Shown here: piece by piece, positions 44,301 to 55,320 of the stretch
Layout: every line of letters begins with the position of its first letter
Position numbering within the stretch: position 1 is the stretch's first letter
Source: Erinaceus europaeus
Lineage: Eukaryota > Chordata > Mammalia > Eulipotyphla > Erinaceidae
Length of the DNA: 64,000 bases
Reading direction: 5' to 3'
Assembly (NCBI RefSeq): GCF_950295315.1
Contig: NC_080176.1
Location: forward strand, 33,135,006 to 33,199,005
The notes under the pieces: generated by a model
Database searches by the model: none
Told to the model about the DNA's origin: nothing
What the model saw: the letters and a program-made list of their open reading frames with translations, nothing else
Made by a program: the position numbers and the translations under genes

Positions 44301-44655
44301 AAAATAGGGAGCAGTATAATAAAGCCTTCACAGGACTCTGGTCACACACATAATGAAGATAATGATGATGATGATAGAGGAGAAGGACCTACTGTTGTGG
44401 GAACACTCTTAGGCCCTGCCCCAGCTCTAGTGACATGACCACATTCTCTGCAAACTGTCTAGCCAAGGGGGCCAGGACCTGGTCATTTCTGTCCAGAAAG
44501 GAACAACTTCATTGACAATGTTTACTACAGAAATGCACAGGGTCTGGCCAAGAATTTGTCAGCTGTTCTCACAGTCTGAGACCACCACCCCCCACCCAGT
44601 TATATTCATGCCCTCTTAAGTTTCACAAGTTTCACAATCAATATCAGCTCTTCCT
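44301..44655. other. Unassigned DNA
   Basis: A short (GAT)n at about 44364-44376. Nothing else recognised. Confidence 0.4.
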
Positions 44656-44658
44656 CCT

Positions 44659-44659
44659 A

Positions 44660-44719
<60 letters not shown>

Positions 44720-44763
44720 AGGTGGCGAGGGAGGGAAAAAAGGAGGGAGGGTGGGAAGAAGGA

Positions 44764-44807
<44 letters not shown>

Positions 44808-44835
44808 AGGAAGGAAGGAAGGAAGGAAGGAAGGA
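44659..44835. repeat. Compound tetranucleotide microsatellite
   Basis: (AAAG)15 (44659-44720), a mixed GGGA/AAAA stretch, (GCAG)10 (about 44765-44806) and (GAAG)7 (to 44835). The minus-strand 'SFFLSFFL...' and 'CLPACLPA' frames are translations of the repeat. Confidence 0.96.
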
Positions 44836-45050
44836 CAAAGAAGGAACCGTAGTTAACTCTATCTAAACTTCTGCTTTCAGGAACACCCAGTCAGCAATAC
44901 TGATGACTCCTATGGTAAGTCACAGTCTCTGTAATGAGCATTTCAAACCCAAACTGGCAACTGGTATTATCCTGGAGTTCATGGATTCTGGGCAATCCAG
45001 TCCCTAGGTGGCAAGGTATAAAGGGCTGAGATCTTCAATGGAAATTCAAG

Positions 45051-45260
45051 TTTCTTTTTTTTAAATTTTTTATTATTTTTATTTAATGGATAGAGACAGC
45101 CAGAAATCAAGAGGATGGGGGAGATAGAGAGGGAGAGAGACAGAGAGACGTCTGTAGCACTGCTTCACCACTTCAAAGCTTTCCCCCAGCAGGTGGGGAC
45201 AGGGGCTCAAAGCTGGGTCCTTATACATTGTAACGTGCATTCAACCACCCAGCCCCCAAA
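45051..45260 (-). mobile_element. Type 2 SINE
   Basis: The + strand shows poly-T, 'gatagagacagccagaaatc', 'cagcaggtggggacaggggc' and the head complement 'gcattcaaccacccagcccc'. Confidence 0.85.
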
Positions 45261-45289
45261 ACCAACTTTCTTGAGAGGTTTTATGGTCA

Positions 45290-46020
45290 TAGATTCACTT
45301 CCAGTGTCTGCCACTACGAATTGCTACAAACTTGATGGTTTCAAACAACAGAATAAAAGTACTTGTCTTATAGCTCTGGGGATCAGAAACCTGAAGTGGG
45401 TCTCACTGAGATAAAATCAGAACTGACAGGGTTTAGTTCATGCTGGAGATTCCAGAAGAGTGTGCTTCATTCACTTTTGAAGCTCCTAGAAGCTGCCTAT
45501 CTTCTGTGGCTTGTCCAGTTCACATCTGCCTTCAAAGCCAGCAAGAGCTGATTAGGTCTTTCTGTATCACACAGACCCTGATTCTCTGTCTTTTTATGTC
45601 TAAGAAAGCTTTGATGATGTTGGGCCCACTGGACAATAATCCTTGTGGTCATATGTTTATTTTTATTTATTTATTTATTTAATTCTTAGGACAGAGAGAA
45701 ATTGAGAGGGGAGGGGAAGGTAGAGAAGGGGATAGAAAGAGAGACACCTGAAGACCTGCTTCACTACTTGTGAAGCGATCCCCCTGCAGGTGGGGAGTGG
45801 GGGAGGTGGAACCAGGATACCATGTGTACTTAACCCAATGTGCCACCATGCAGCCCCTCTTCTAATGTCATCTTAACTCAAGGTCAGTCCAGACTCAATT
45901 CTACCTGCAATCTTAATGTTCAGGCCATGTGTAGTCACAGATTCTGGGGATATAGATGTGGACATCTCTGGAGGAGCCTTGATTCTGCCTGTCACCATGT
46001 ATGACCCTGTGGAAGGTGCT
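45290..46020 (-). mobile_element. Ancient MaLR/ERVL-type LTR remnant
   Basis: 'cgaattgctacaaacttgat', 'ggtttcaaacaacagaataa' and 'atgtcatcttaactcaaggt', then 'gattctggggatatagatgt' and 'ggacatctctggaggagc', read in the order of old mammalian MaLR-like LTRs on the minus strand. A SINE (45655-45857) splits it. The exact subfamily is not determined. Confidence 0.5.
45655..45857 (-). mobile_element. Type 1 SINE, internally deleted
   Basis: TTTATTTATTTA tail, 'ggacagagagaaattgagag', 'ctgcaggtggggagtggggg' and a shortened head. The CAA-rich segment is missing. Confidence 0.85.
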
Positions 46021-46679
46021 GGCCCCTAAGGGCTGGAGAAAGCTCAGCATGGATCCCAGAGATCAGAAGCCAAACAAGTAGCCCTCCTTTCCATGCTCTG
46101 CTCCTTCCCTGGTTCCCGAGTGCTGGCAAGCTGGGGCCAGAGAGACCTTTTTGTAGTAGGCACTGAGCAAAAAGTCAAGCTAGTAGCCCTCTGATCCCAG
46201 TTTGAATCAAGGTGTTGATGCAGTTCAATGGCTACTCATTGTGGGTTCTTTTTCTGAAAGAGGTATCTTTTTGGCACTTTTAAGGCAATGTGTGAATGTG
46301 ACAAGATGTTAGAACAAGTGTGACACTAGAAAGGACTCAGAGAGGTGACTGTGATTGCCTTTTCCAGGTGTTTATTTACCCACTAATAAAAAAACACAGG
46401 CCTGCCCCCTCCCCTACCCCAGCCCCAAGGCCCATCCTCTCCACTGAAGAAAGCTCCAGGTGATAAGAGTATGACACAGCTTGCCTCCTAGAGAGGAGAC
46501 AGAGGGTCCCAGTAAGAATCCAACCATCAGAGTCTCAGGATGGCAACATACCTAGGTAGCACTGGGCATCCTGCTGCTCATAGTATGACTAACACCAGCC
46601 CCCTAGAACATTATTCTAGAAAACAACTCTGTAAAGCACTCATCTGCGCCAATAAAGCTCTCTCTCTGATTCTGACATC
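46021..46679. other. Unassigned DNA
   Basis: Mixed composition with no recognised repeat. It includes a lone AATAAA (about 46651). Confidence 0.35.
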
Positions 46680-47078
46680 ACTGTTTCTATGACAACCAGC
46701 ACACTTCAAAGAGAAATATGTGGGAGACTGCAAAACAGAATCCAAACTGAAGGCACTAAGTCATGCCAAAGGAGAGAATTGGTCCTCAAAGACACAGCAA
46801 AGTCCAGTGGTCACTGCAGGGGCCATTTGGGAAAAGAAGAAATGGAAGAGTACTCTCCAGGTCCAAAGCTGTGTGTCTCAGACAGGTGGGGGTTGTGACC
46901 AGTTTGTGACCAGTTTTTCTGCTGCTCTGGGTGATGGGAGACTCAGTGGAAACCTCTGCCCTGGCCAGGCAGAGGACAACATGTTCAGTGACACTTCTCC
47001 CAAATCAACATCAGTTTGTTTGCATGCACTAGAGCTCAATAAACATAACTGTCCTTCCAAGAAAAAAAAAAAAAAAAA
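46680..47078 (+). pseudogene. Possible processed retrocopy of an unknown transcript end
   Basis: About 400 bp of non-repeat-like sequence ends in AATAAA (47038-47043), followed about 17 bp later by A19 (about 47060-47078), the layout of a reverse-transcribed polyadenylated RNA. The 5' limit is a guess. Its frames hold no domain I recognise. 'cactca' after the tail and near 46636 is too short to be a safe duplication. Confidence 0.35.
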
Positions 47079-47162
47079 AACACTCAAGAGATGCTGTGAT
47101 GAGTAAGCTCAATACTTTCAGTTAAGTCTTTCCTCAGAGCCCTGGTGATTAACTATAGGTCA

Positions 47163-47930
47163 CTGTCTCAGTCAGCTCTGGCTGGCCATCTTGAATAACA
47201 GACATTTATTTCTCACAGTTCTGGAAGCTGGAGTACGCTTACAGGTTCAAGCTTACAGATTCACATTCTGGCAAGTGATCTCTTTGTCCTCTTGCTGCCG
47301 AGTCCTCGTATGGCAGAGAGAGGAAGCATTGGATCTCTTCTTTTTGGTAAGATTTATTTATGATTGTTATTAGAATTTGCCAGTAGGGTTATCACTGGGG
47401 CTCAGTACCTACATGACCACTGCTTCAGATATTTTTTCTGATAGAGAGAAAGAGAAATAGAAAGGGAGAGAGGGGGCAAAGAGTGAGAATAAGAGAAACC
47501 TACATTACTGCCTCATCACTCATGAAGCTCCCCCACTACAGGTAGAGACCAGGAGTTGGAGCCTGAGTCCTGCAGCTTGCTACTGTGTGTACTCTACCCA
47601 GTGCACCATTGCCTGGTCTCTAGTATGTTTAGTTTATTGAGAGGAAAAGGGACCAGAGTACTGCTCATCTCTGGCTTATGGTTATACCAAGGACTAAGCC
47701 TGGGACATCTGAGTCTTAGGTGTGAACAGTTGGGATAATATCATGATATTATATCCCCAGTCCTCTCTTCCTCTTCTCATAAGAACACTCATCCCACATG
47801 AAGACTCCCCCTTGCACCCCATAAAGTCATATAAACTAATCACCTTCCAAAGACTGGATTGACACAAACATATAGTCCATAAAAGACACTTGTGTTGACC
47901 ATTTAATTTCCCTCTGAGTAGGAAGTACAC
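47163..47930 (-). mobile_element. MaLR (MLT1/MST-like) LTR remnant
   Basis: 'gtctcagtcagctctggctg', 'acagacatttatttctcaca' and 'gttctggaagctggagt', then 'cttcctcttctcataagaac' and 'cagtccataaaa'-type sequence, are the minus-strand reading of a MaLR LTR, including its AATAAA. A SINE (47343-47624) splits it. An 18-bp palindrome lies at 47735-47752. Confidence 0.7.
47343..47624 (-). mobile_element. Type 2 SINE with 3' module
   Basis: The module reads 'gccagtagggttatcactgg' on +, then 'tgatagagagaaagagaaat', 'ctacaggtagagaccaggag' and the head complement 'ctacccagtgcaccattgcc'. It interrupts the MaLR LTR. Confidence 0.82.
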
Positions 47931-48289
47931 TTCATTCTGTCACACTATGGCTTAAGTCACATATTCTATTCTACCTACATGTGAGAAGTCCTGGGAAAGA
48001 AGAGAAACAGAGATTTTTCTGTTCTAAGAACAGCCAAATACAAGTGATTTCTCATGCCCTGGGGAGTACACAACTGAAAGGAAACTGCCCCCACCCGGAG
48101 TTCCTGTCTTGACTCTGAGCCTACCAATATGCACTTTCATTGATATCCATTTGTGAAATAAGCACTCATCATCTTACTTCTGAATTCCCTTTAGGTGCTG
48201 TAAGTTACCTTCACTGAAGAGACCAGTGAACTTCTGAATCAGTGTGGAAAGTAGTTCACCTAAGCCCACCTCCCATTCAACTGCATGAA
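47931..48289. other. Unassigned DNA
   Basis: Nothing recognised. Confidence 0.35.
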
Positions 48290-48435
48290 AACAACACACA
48301 TATACATACGTATACATACACTTGTCCATATATACATGTGTACTCATACATGTGCACCATGTGTGCATGTGTGTATACACACATATGAACACATATATGT
48401 GTGCATAAGCCCATGTGCATACACATATAGAAACA
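48290..48435. repeat. Alternating CA/TA-rich tract with palindrome
   Basis: A degenerate ACACATATAC/GTGTGCATG tract, largely alternating purine and pyrimidine. It contains a perfect 18-bp palindrome (48367-48384, half-site ATGTGTGTA). Confidence 0.9.
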
Positions 48436-48477
48436 AATAGATGCAATGATGCAGTGAAAAGTACATATATAAGATAA

Positions 48478-48670
48478 CGATGCAAGGATCAGGTGTGGCA
48501 CACCTGGCTCAGCACATACTTTATAATGTGCAAGGGCCCAGGTCCAAGATCCCATTCCCCATTTGCATGAAGGGTGAAAAAGTGCTGCAGGTATTTCTCT
48601 CTTTCCTTCCCTATTTCCCCCATCACCTTTCAGTTTCTATCTCCAACCAAAATAAAATAAATAAAAGATA
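48478..48670 (+). mobile_element. Type 2 SINE
   Basis: 'gtgtggcacacctggctcag', 'caagggcccaggtccaagat', a CT-rich part and 'ccaaccaaaataaaataaat' tail. Confidence 0.82.
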
Positions 48671-48839
48671 ATGTCTCATACAAACAGAAGAAATTTTCAT
48701 GGCTGAGTAGTCACTAATTAGTCCTAGAAACAAACTTCTGCAGTGGGGAAAAGCTGTCTTCTAAAGCAAAGCAGTTTAGATATCACAGAATGTAGGAGAA
48801 TGATTCTCATATTTGCCTGACCAACTCCACATAGGAAAA

Positions 48840-49110
48840 AGGTACTAAAACCCACCAGTAATCAACTTTAAATAAAAACAGAGTATTATTTAAAATTATC
48901 AAATCAACAACAACTTTAAAACTACAAACACAATGTTGGTGAGAGTGTGGACAGAGACTGGAAACTGAGAAGACCTTTTAGGGAAGCAACAGAAAAAAAA
49001 AAAAAAGGCCCTAAAATGGGTGTAGATGCATTGACCTAGTATTTTCACTTATACAGCCTGGTTTAAAAGAAAAATCACAAATTCAGGCAAAGATTTTCTC
49101 ATCAAAGCAT
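48840..49110 (+). mobile_element. Possible ancient LINE fragment
   Basis: 'caatgttggtgagagtgtgg' and 'gacctagtattttcacttat' recall the L1/HAL1 'aatgttggcgaggatgtgg...gacccagcaattccac' region. It contains an A14 run. The match is weak. Confidence 0.4.
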
Positions 49111-49111
49111 T

Positions 49112-49400
49112 ATTTTTTTTCTGCCTCCAGGGTTATTTACTGGGGCTCGGTGCTATCACTACAAATCCACTGCTCCTGGAAGCCATTTTCCCATGTTTCT
49201 ATAAGATAGGACAGAGAGAAGTTGAGAGAGGAGGGGAAGATAGAGACGTAGAGAGAAAGATAACACCTGCAGGCCTGCTTCACCTCTGGTGAGGTGACCC
49301 CCTAAAGGTGGGGAGCTGGGGCTCAAACTAGGATCCTTGCACAGGTCCTTGTGTTTTGTACTATGTGCACTTAACCCAGTGCACTCCCGCCCAGCCCCCC
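49112..49400 (-). mobile_element. Type 1 SINE with 3' module, shortened
   Basis: T8, module 'ctgcctccagggttatttac', 'ggacagagagaagttgagag', 'gtggggagctggggctcaaa' and the head complement ending 'cccgcccagcccc'. The CAA-rich part is deleted. Confidence 0.85.
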
Positions 49401-50043
49401 ACAGCATTACTTATGATGAGGAAAAATCAGAAGTCCAGCTGAATGGCTGACTTCAAGGCATAGAGAATGAATGAAGGTAAAAGTTCCAGGGACTGGTGCT
49501 TTCCAGTCCCCACCCCTCTACCCCCAATTCAGATCTGCCTTAGCCTGAGCTGACCTGCCAGGCAGGAAGTGACCCAAATCAGCCAGAAAGTCCTATCCTG
49601 CAGTGAGTCTATCCATGATGGAAAGTTGATTTTCTCACTGTGATATGAATTATGTAACTTGCAGCAAAATATCCAAGGGTGAATTAAAAACAGGAAGGAA
49701 CATGAAGGCATAGGATATTTCAATAGCCAATAAAACTTATTTACTTAAGATTTCTGTTCTTCCCCAAAGCTGAAAATACTTAATAATATCTCTGTGAAAC
49801 AAAATCAGGGAAAAGGGGAATGATTAGAAAATAAGGCTAGAAAGAGGGACAGGCATAAAGGCACAGAAATTTGCTGCCACATTCACAGGCCCCACGGAGT
49901 GGTTTAGCTTTAGCAGAAAGGATAATAAGAGTTCTGTTGCCTGATTTAACAGAAACAAAGGAAAACTAGAACAGCTCTGTTTGGAGATAGTCACCGGTAT
50001 CAAGCACTAAAAAAAGGACTGATTCTCATGCTTCCTTTGTGGG
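49401..50043. other. Unassigned DNA
   Basis: No recognised repeat, exon or motif-bearing frame. Confidence 0.4.
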
Positions 50044-50235
50044 TGATCTGTTTGTTTGTTTGTTTGTTTGTTTTAATTAGACAGAGAGAAATCAAGAGGA
50101 GAAAGAGAGATAGGGAGGGAAAGAGAGATACCTACAGCACTGCATCACCATTCATGAAGCTTGCCCACTGGGGAGGAGGGCAGTGAAGGTAGCATGTGCA
50201 CTCAACCAGATGCACCATCATTCAGTCCCTGCCTG
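50044..50235 (-). mobile_element. Type 2 SINE, internally deleted, with (GTTT)n tail
   Basis: (GTTT)7, 'agacagagagaaatcaagag', 'cattcatgaagcttgcccac', then the head complement 'ctcaaccagatgcaccatca'. The B-box part is missing. Confidence 0.8.
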
Positions 50236-50792
50236 CCCCACCCCAGTGCCTCCTCATTTTCCCTGTTGCCTCCTTCCTACAGGTACCACAGAGGCAGGGG
50301 TTCAGAAGACATAGACTTTCCTATGATGAAAGGTAGCTCTGGTTTATGAAGGCATATACCTGGCTGCAGCCTCTAATATCCCACCAGATAACAAATGTGC
50401 AAAAACAAAAGCTCCAGCCCCAAAGAATTTCAGTCACCTACCAGTAAGATGGACACATTATAGAAGGTAAAGCTGGCAGCCCAGTGCCAGCCTAGACAGG
50501 TGAGCCCCACATGAGTCCCCTTTCCAAGGGGAAACCTTGGTGCTTACCCACCAAAATGCCACACTTCACGACCAGGATATATGATGGGATGATCATGGAA
50601 GGAGTCTTATTTGCTTGTTAATGTTGTGTGGCTTTCATGCGAATTTCCAACTTTATACTAGGTCAGACCCTATGTCATAGTCTGGAACAAGTGCCACAGT
50701 ATTAGAAACTATCCCCCAGGCAATTCTGTGCCCTAAGGAAGCCCAGTCCCACTACATGGGTGCTTAGCTTAAGACTGACAGGCAGTGCAGAT
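50236..50792. other. Unassigned DNA
   Basis: C-rich at first (50236-50280), otherwise unremarkable. Confidence 0.4.
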
Positions 50793-50805
50793 TTCTGGTG
50801 GGTTT

Positions 50806-51154
50806 TTTTTGTTTTGGTTTGGTTTTGCCTCCAGGGTTATTGCTGGGGCTCAGTGCCTGCACCATGAATCCACGGCTCCTGGGGGCTATTTTTTCCCTTT
50901 TGTTTCTCTAGTTGTTTTCTTATCATTGTTGTGGTTATTATTGTTGTTGTTATTGATGTTGTTGGATAGGACAGAGAAAAATGGAGAGGGGAGGGGAGGG
51001 GAAGGCAAAGAGGGGGAGAGAAAAATATACACCTGCAGACTTGCTTCACTGCCTGTGAAGCAACTCCCCTGCAGGTGGGAAGCAGGGATCATTACACTGG
51101 TCCTTGCGCTTTGCACCGTGTGCACTTAGCCCCCTGTGCTATCACCCAACCCCA
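50806..51154 (-). mobile_element. Type 1 SINE with 3' module and TSD
   Basis: The clearest long composite copy. On the minus strand: type 1 head, CAA-rich part, then the 3' module (seen as 'tgcctgcaccatgaatccac', 50856-50875) and A/C-rich tail. A perfect 13-bp duplication CAGTGCAGATTTC flanks it (50793-50805 and 51155-51167). Confidence 0.93.
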
Positions 51155-51234
51155 CAGTGCAGATTTCCAACTCAGCCTCACCCACCTTCACATTAGGCTT
51201 TGAAGGAGACAGGCTGTGTACTGACTGTCCTGTG

Positions 51235-51430
51235 TGAAAATAGTTTATGAAGAGGTAGCAGAAGACAACTCACTCAGTAGAATAGTTTAACAAGCACAAG
51301 GTCTGAGGTTCAAACTCTGGCACCACATGGAAGTACCACTTGGTACCAGGGGAAGGTCCACTGATAGAGCAGTGCTATGGTGACTTTCCATTTTTCCACC
51401 TCTTTCTATTCTATCTAGAATTAAAAAATG
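51235..51430 (+). repeat. Diverged SINE (type 4)
   Basis: 'acaactcactcagtagaata', B box 'tgaggttcaaactctggcac', 'gagcagtgctatggtgactt' and a 'ctatctagaattaaaaaatg' end. Confidence 0.6.
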
Positions 51431-53489
51431 AAGAAGCCACCCTAGGAACATGGAATAATACATACAAAACCCCAGTGACAGAGAAAACAGGTACTTAGTG
51501 CCTTTTACTGGGGTACTGTGTCTAGACAGAGAGGAGGTGAGAAAAGCCCCTGTTTAGAGACAGCTGAACTTGATCTGAAGTTGAAACTGGAGCTGGGCAC
51601 ACCCAGGTACTAGCAGAGGGACCAAGTAAAGAGAAATGACTTCCTAGGCTGCAGAGGAAATGACTGCAAAGCAAACACTGTCTACAGAAACTGGGGACAA
51701 GAGTCACAAAAGAAGTCATTTCTCAGCACAGGAGCAAGAGGGAAGGTGACAGGATTTTTGGATCTATGTTATTTGGAAAAAGGAAACAACCAGTTCCTCT
51801 CATGGCTGCTATGCTTGCTTGGAAATAAAGCTGTGAACTGAGGCAGATTCCATTCTGCTACTTGAAAAGAGCAGGATCCCTCAACACTTCCTAAACGTGT
51901 TGCCACAAATGCTCTGTAAGGTCCCACAGGCCCCATCTAGGAAGTGGGGTTCTGAGGATCCCACCACCACCCCCCAACCCCAGGGTAGCTTCCTTAGCTC
52001 TGAGGAGTATTTTCCCCAGCCTCCACCTACCTTTTTCCTGCATCACCTCCTGCCAGCCCCAGCAGAGGGGTGAGAAATGACACCCCAAAAAGCCACTTGT
52101 GAAGTGTGAGCAGGATTTTCATCATGTCTCTAGATCTTCAAAAGGAGCAGACAAACAGTGAAAGGGGTCATGCTCAGTTTTCTGTGCCAAACAGGAGCGT
52201 CTCAGTGGAGATCACACAGCCCCATCTCTGAAGGCAGAGAAGGCAGAACATGTTCTATTTTAGAGCCAGGTCCTTAGTGTGCTACCTTGATGATTTTGTA
52301 GAATTTACACTGAAAGGACATAAAATGTCACACCATCATGTGCATTTCCCACTTCCATGTGCTCTTTGCAAGAAGACCACACTCCCTGCCTCAGAATGCT
52401 TATGGGCACCCACAAAGTCTGAGGCACACGGTGGGAACCGTGTACATTCTCTGCGAGGTGAAAGGGTACCCAGAGAAAAATAGCAGTGCAAAGCTGTTTG
52501 TGAAGTTGGCATTCTTCAAGGAACCACAGTTTCCTCAGCTGTGAAGTGAAGATAAGACCACCTGCCTCACAGGGGTTACACAGCAGCACAATGCCAGAAG
52601 CACCCAGAGCAGAGGTGCTACTCTGGATCCTTCTGGAACCTTGGTTTCCTCACCTAAGAACTTCCAGGGGAAGTCTAATGGTGTCTCCTCTCTCTCTGTC
52701 ACCCTCTTACCATACATGAGGTTCTGGTACCAAAAAATACAGTAGTAGAATCAGAGAAAAAAGCTTACAGCTGTGATGCTGAGGGAAGGTGCCAGGAACA
52801 CAGGCAGCCTCTAAAGATTGCCAAAGACCAGGAGGCAGATCCTATCCCAGCAGCTCTGGAAGAAATATAGCCCTACCTATATATATCAGTGTTAGAGCAG
52901 TGAAATCCATCTACAACTTCTGCTTTTCAGAATTGTAACTGAATGACTTTGTCTATTTTAAGCCATTGCATTTGGAGTGAAATACAGAAACAACTGAAGG
53001 TACCATGGTGTGCACAGGAAACCTTGTCTCCCAGGTAGTAGACTGAAGGGGGATAGAGAGGCTGAAATGAGGCTTTAGTCAGATTCACTAATTGACAGTC
53101 TGTAAAATGCACTGACACAGCAGGTTGGAGAGTGCAAGTGGGTTTCCAAGATGTAGTTCCATGGAGTGGGGTAGGGAGCGGTGAGGACCCAGGATGGAGA
53201 AAGGGCGTGTGCAGGAACTGATGTGCGCTGTGGTACTAGACAGGTGAACCATGCGAAAGCAGGTAGTAGCTGAAGGTTGGAGCCAAAGGAGATGAAGCAG
53301 AGGATGATAAGGTAGCCACTGACACCATGAATGGAGGTGAGCCATCTGGGGGAGGCAAGAGAGGCTGGGGGCTGAGAATAAGTTTAGGATGGGCATCAGA
53401 CAAACAGTTCAAAACTTAAGTGAAAACAGGAGTGGAGGTATGGCTGAAGGCATCATTTTGGATAAACAGCTTAAACTGAAAAGCTTCTT
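51431..53489. other. Unassigned DNA, 2 kb
   Basis: The longest interval without clear elements, and somewhat richer in G+C. A probable MIR core lies at 52500-52600 ('cacagtttcctcagctgtga'). 53110-53390 is G-rich with an open minus-strand frame (102 codons) but no domain. No host exon can be supported. Confidence 0.4.
52500..52600 (+). repeat. Probable MIR fragment
   Basis: 'cacagtttcctcagctgtga', then 'agtgaagataagaccacctg' and 'cctcacaggggtt', matches the central MIR core. Confidence 0.5.
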
Positions 53490-54000
53490 TACAAACTGGT
53501 GCAGCCCTTTGGGAAACACATTGGAGAGTCCTTTAGTAAAAATGCAAATACTTTATCATCCAGCAATACCACTTCTAGGCATTTATCCAAAGGACATGAA
53601 ATACTAATTTGAAGGGACATATGCACCCTTATGTTCACAGTTGCATTATTCATAATTGTCAAGAAGTGGAAGCAGCCTAAATGGACAGAACTGGAGGTGA
53701 TTATGCTAACTGAAATAAGAGGTGAAGGACAACTACCAGATGGCTTGGCTCGTATGTGGAATATAGATGGATGACTAAGCCAAATAAACTTGCAAATAAA
53801 TTGGTAATCACACTGTCTCATGGACTTTGTGAGAACTCTGGTGGCTGGGGGTGGCACTAGGAGGAGAACTTTGGTAGAGGCTGTAGTGGCTCACACACTC
53901 CATAAGTGGATGTGAATTTATGTTCCTTAAATCTAATAATTCTGTAGTAGACTGGTAAATCACTACTAAAAATAAAAAATAAAAATAAAAAGTTGCACAG
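53490..54000 (+). mobile_element. Old L1 3' end
   Basis: 'agcaataccacttctaggca', 'tttatccaaaggacatgaaa', 'cttatgttcacagttgcatt', 'aagtggaagcagcctaaatg' and 'ggtgattatgctaactgaaa' are ORF2 C-terminal and 3' UTR landmarks in order. It ends in AAATAAAAATAAAA. Confidence 0.8.
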
Positions 54001-54024
54001 AAAAAAGTAACTATCATTAAAATG

Positions 54025-54225
54025 AAAAGGCAGAACTGGAACAATACCTCACCCGGATAGTTCATTAGCTTTGTCATACACATAACCCAAGTTCGAGCCC
54101 AGCCCCTCCCATACTAGAGGAAACTTTGGTGTTAGTCTCTCATTCTCTCAATTGCCCCACCTACCCTTTTTTTCTCTGTGTCTGAAAGAGTCAGACATGA
54201 ACAATAAAGCCCCAGTAAAGGGGAA
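54025..54225 (+). repeat. Diverged SINE (type 4)
   Basis: 'gatagttcattagctttgtc', B box 'caagttcgagcccagccc', 'ggaaactttggtgttagtct', a T-rich part and a 'caataaagccccagtaaagg' module. Confidence 0.62.
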
Positions 54226-54234
54226 AAAACTAAA

Positions 54235-54395
54235 GTGAAGACAAGACTAGAGCAATAACTAAGCATGTTAAAGCACAGGGCTTGGATTGCCTGAGAGCGC
54301 AGGTCTGACTCTGCTCACAGCCATACCTAGATCTGGTCTCTGGTCTCTAACTCTCATAAAAATAAATAAACCTGCTTTAAAGTAAAATAAAAAGC
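54235..54395 (+). repeat. Diverged SINE (type 4)
   Basis: 'actagagcaataactaagca', 'gcgcaggtctgactctgctc', 'atctggtctctggtctctaa' and an AAAATAAATAAAC tail. Confidence 0.5.
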
Positions 54396-55320
54396 CATTC
54401 TACTGAATGGGAGAAAATCTCCCCAGAATGTCCAAGATTTATAACTAATTCATACAACTCAACAAAAACAAAAGACAACCTAACCAAAACATAGACAGAT
54501 GACCTGAATAGAACGTCACCAAGGAACACAATAGTGTTCATCATCACCTAATGACAGGGAAACTGGCATCAAACCCACAATGAACACATCATAACTGTGA
54601 AAAGATCTATGTCACAAAAGCCAGAACAAGTGTCACAAAGGATGTGAAATGAAAGGAAACCTTGTACCTTGTTGGTGGGAGCATAAACTGCCCCTGCCCC
54701 TATGGAAAGCAGTTATGGTGACTCCTCAAACTATTAAAAGTAGACCTACCACATGATCCATCAACTCCACTCCTACACATTTGTCTGAAGAATATTAAAA
54801 ACACCAATTTGAAAAGATATATGTATGTGCATTGCAGCACTTCCTTAATAGTTAACATGGAAATAATCTAACTGCCAACAAAAGACAACTAAAGAAAATG
54901 TAGCATGTATGCAATTTCATCTTTTAAAAATAAAAAATGAAATTCTATAAACTTTTAAAATTTTTCATTTATATATTTAGATTGGGTAGACAGAAATTAA
55001 GATGAGATGAAAATATAGAGAGGGAAAGAGACAGAGAGACACTTGCAGCCCTGCTTCATCTCTTGTGAAGCTCTCTCCCTGCAGGTGGGGACCAGGGGCT
55101 TGAACCTGAATGCCAGTACACTGTAATGTGTGCTTGTAACTAGGTGTGTCACCACTTGGCTGCAAAAGATGAAATTTTGTCATTTGCAACAACATAAATA
55201 GAACTGAAGAAGATGCTAAGCAAAACAAACCAGAAAATAAATAGTAAATTATTTCACTCATATGTGAAGTAAAAACAAAGAAATAAACAGAACAAAATAA
55301 ACCTCTGGATTCTGACTATA
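54396..55320 (+). mobile_element. Old L1 3' end, split by a SINE
   Basis: 'ctactgaatgggagaaaatc', 'cttgttggtgggagcataaa' and 'catgatccatcaactccact', then after the SINE 'gaaattttgtcatttgcaac' and 'atttcactcatatgtgaag', follow the ORF2 end and 3' UTR. L1-F inserted at its right end. Confidence 0.78.
54950..55163 (-). mobile_element. Type 2 SINE
   Basis: 'gattgggtagacagaaatta', 'ctgcaggtggggaccagggg', 'cttgaacctgaatgccagta' and the head complement 'ggtgtgtcaccacttggct'. It interrupts the old L1. Confidence 0.85.

Noticed and set aside
44644..44838. Frame with Ser/Leu/Phe and Ala/Cys/Leu/Pro repeats
   Set aside because: It is the tetranucleotide microsatellite read on the minus strand.
53088..53396. 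102-codon minus-strand frame in GC-richer DNA as a host exon
   Set aside because: No domain, no splice-site pair and no conserved motif could be seen; length is within chance.
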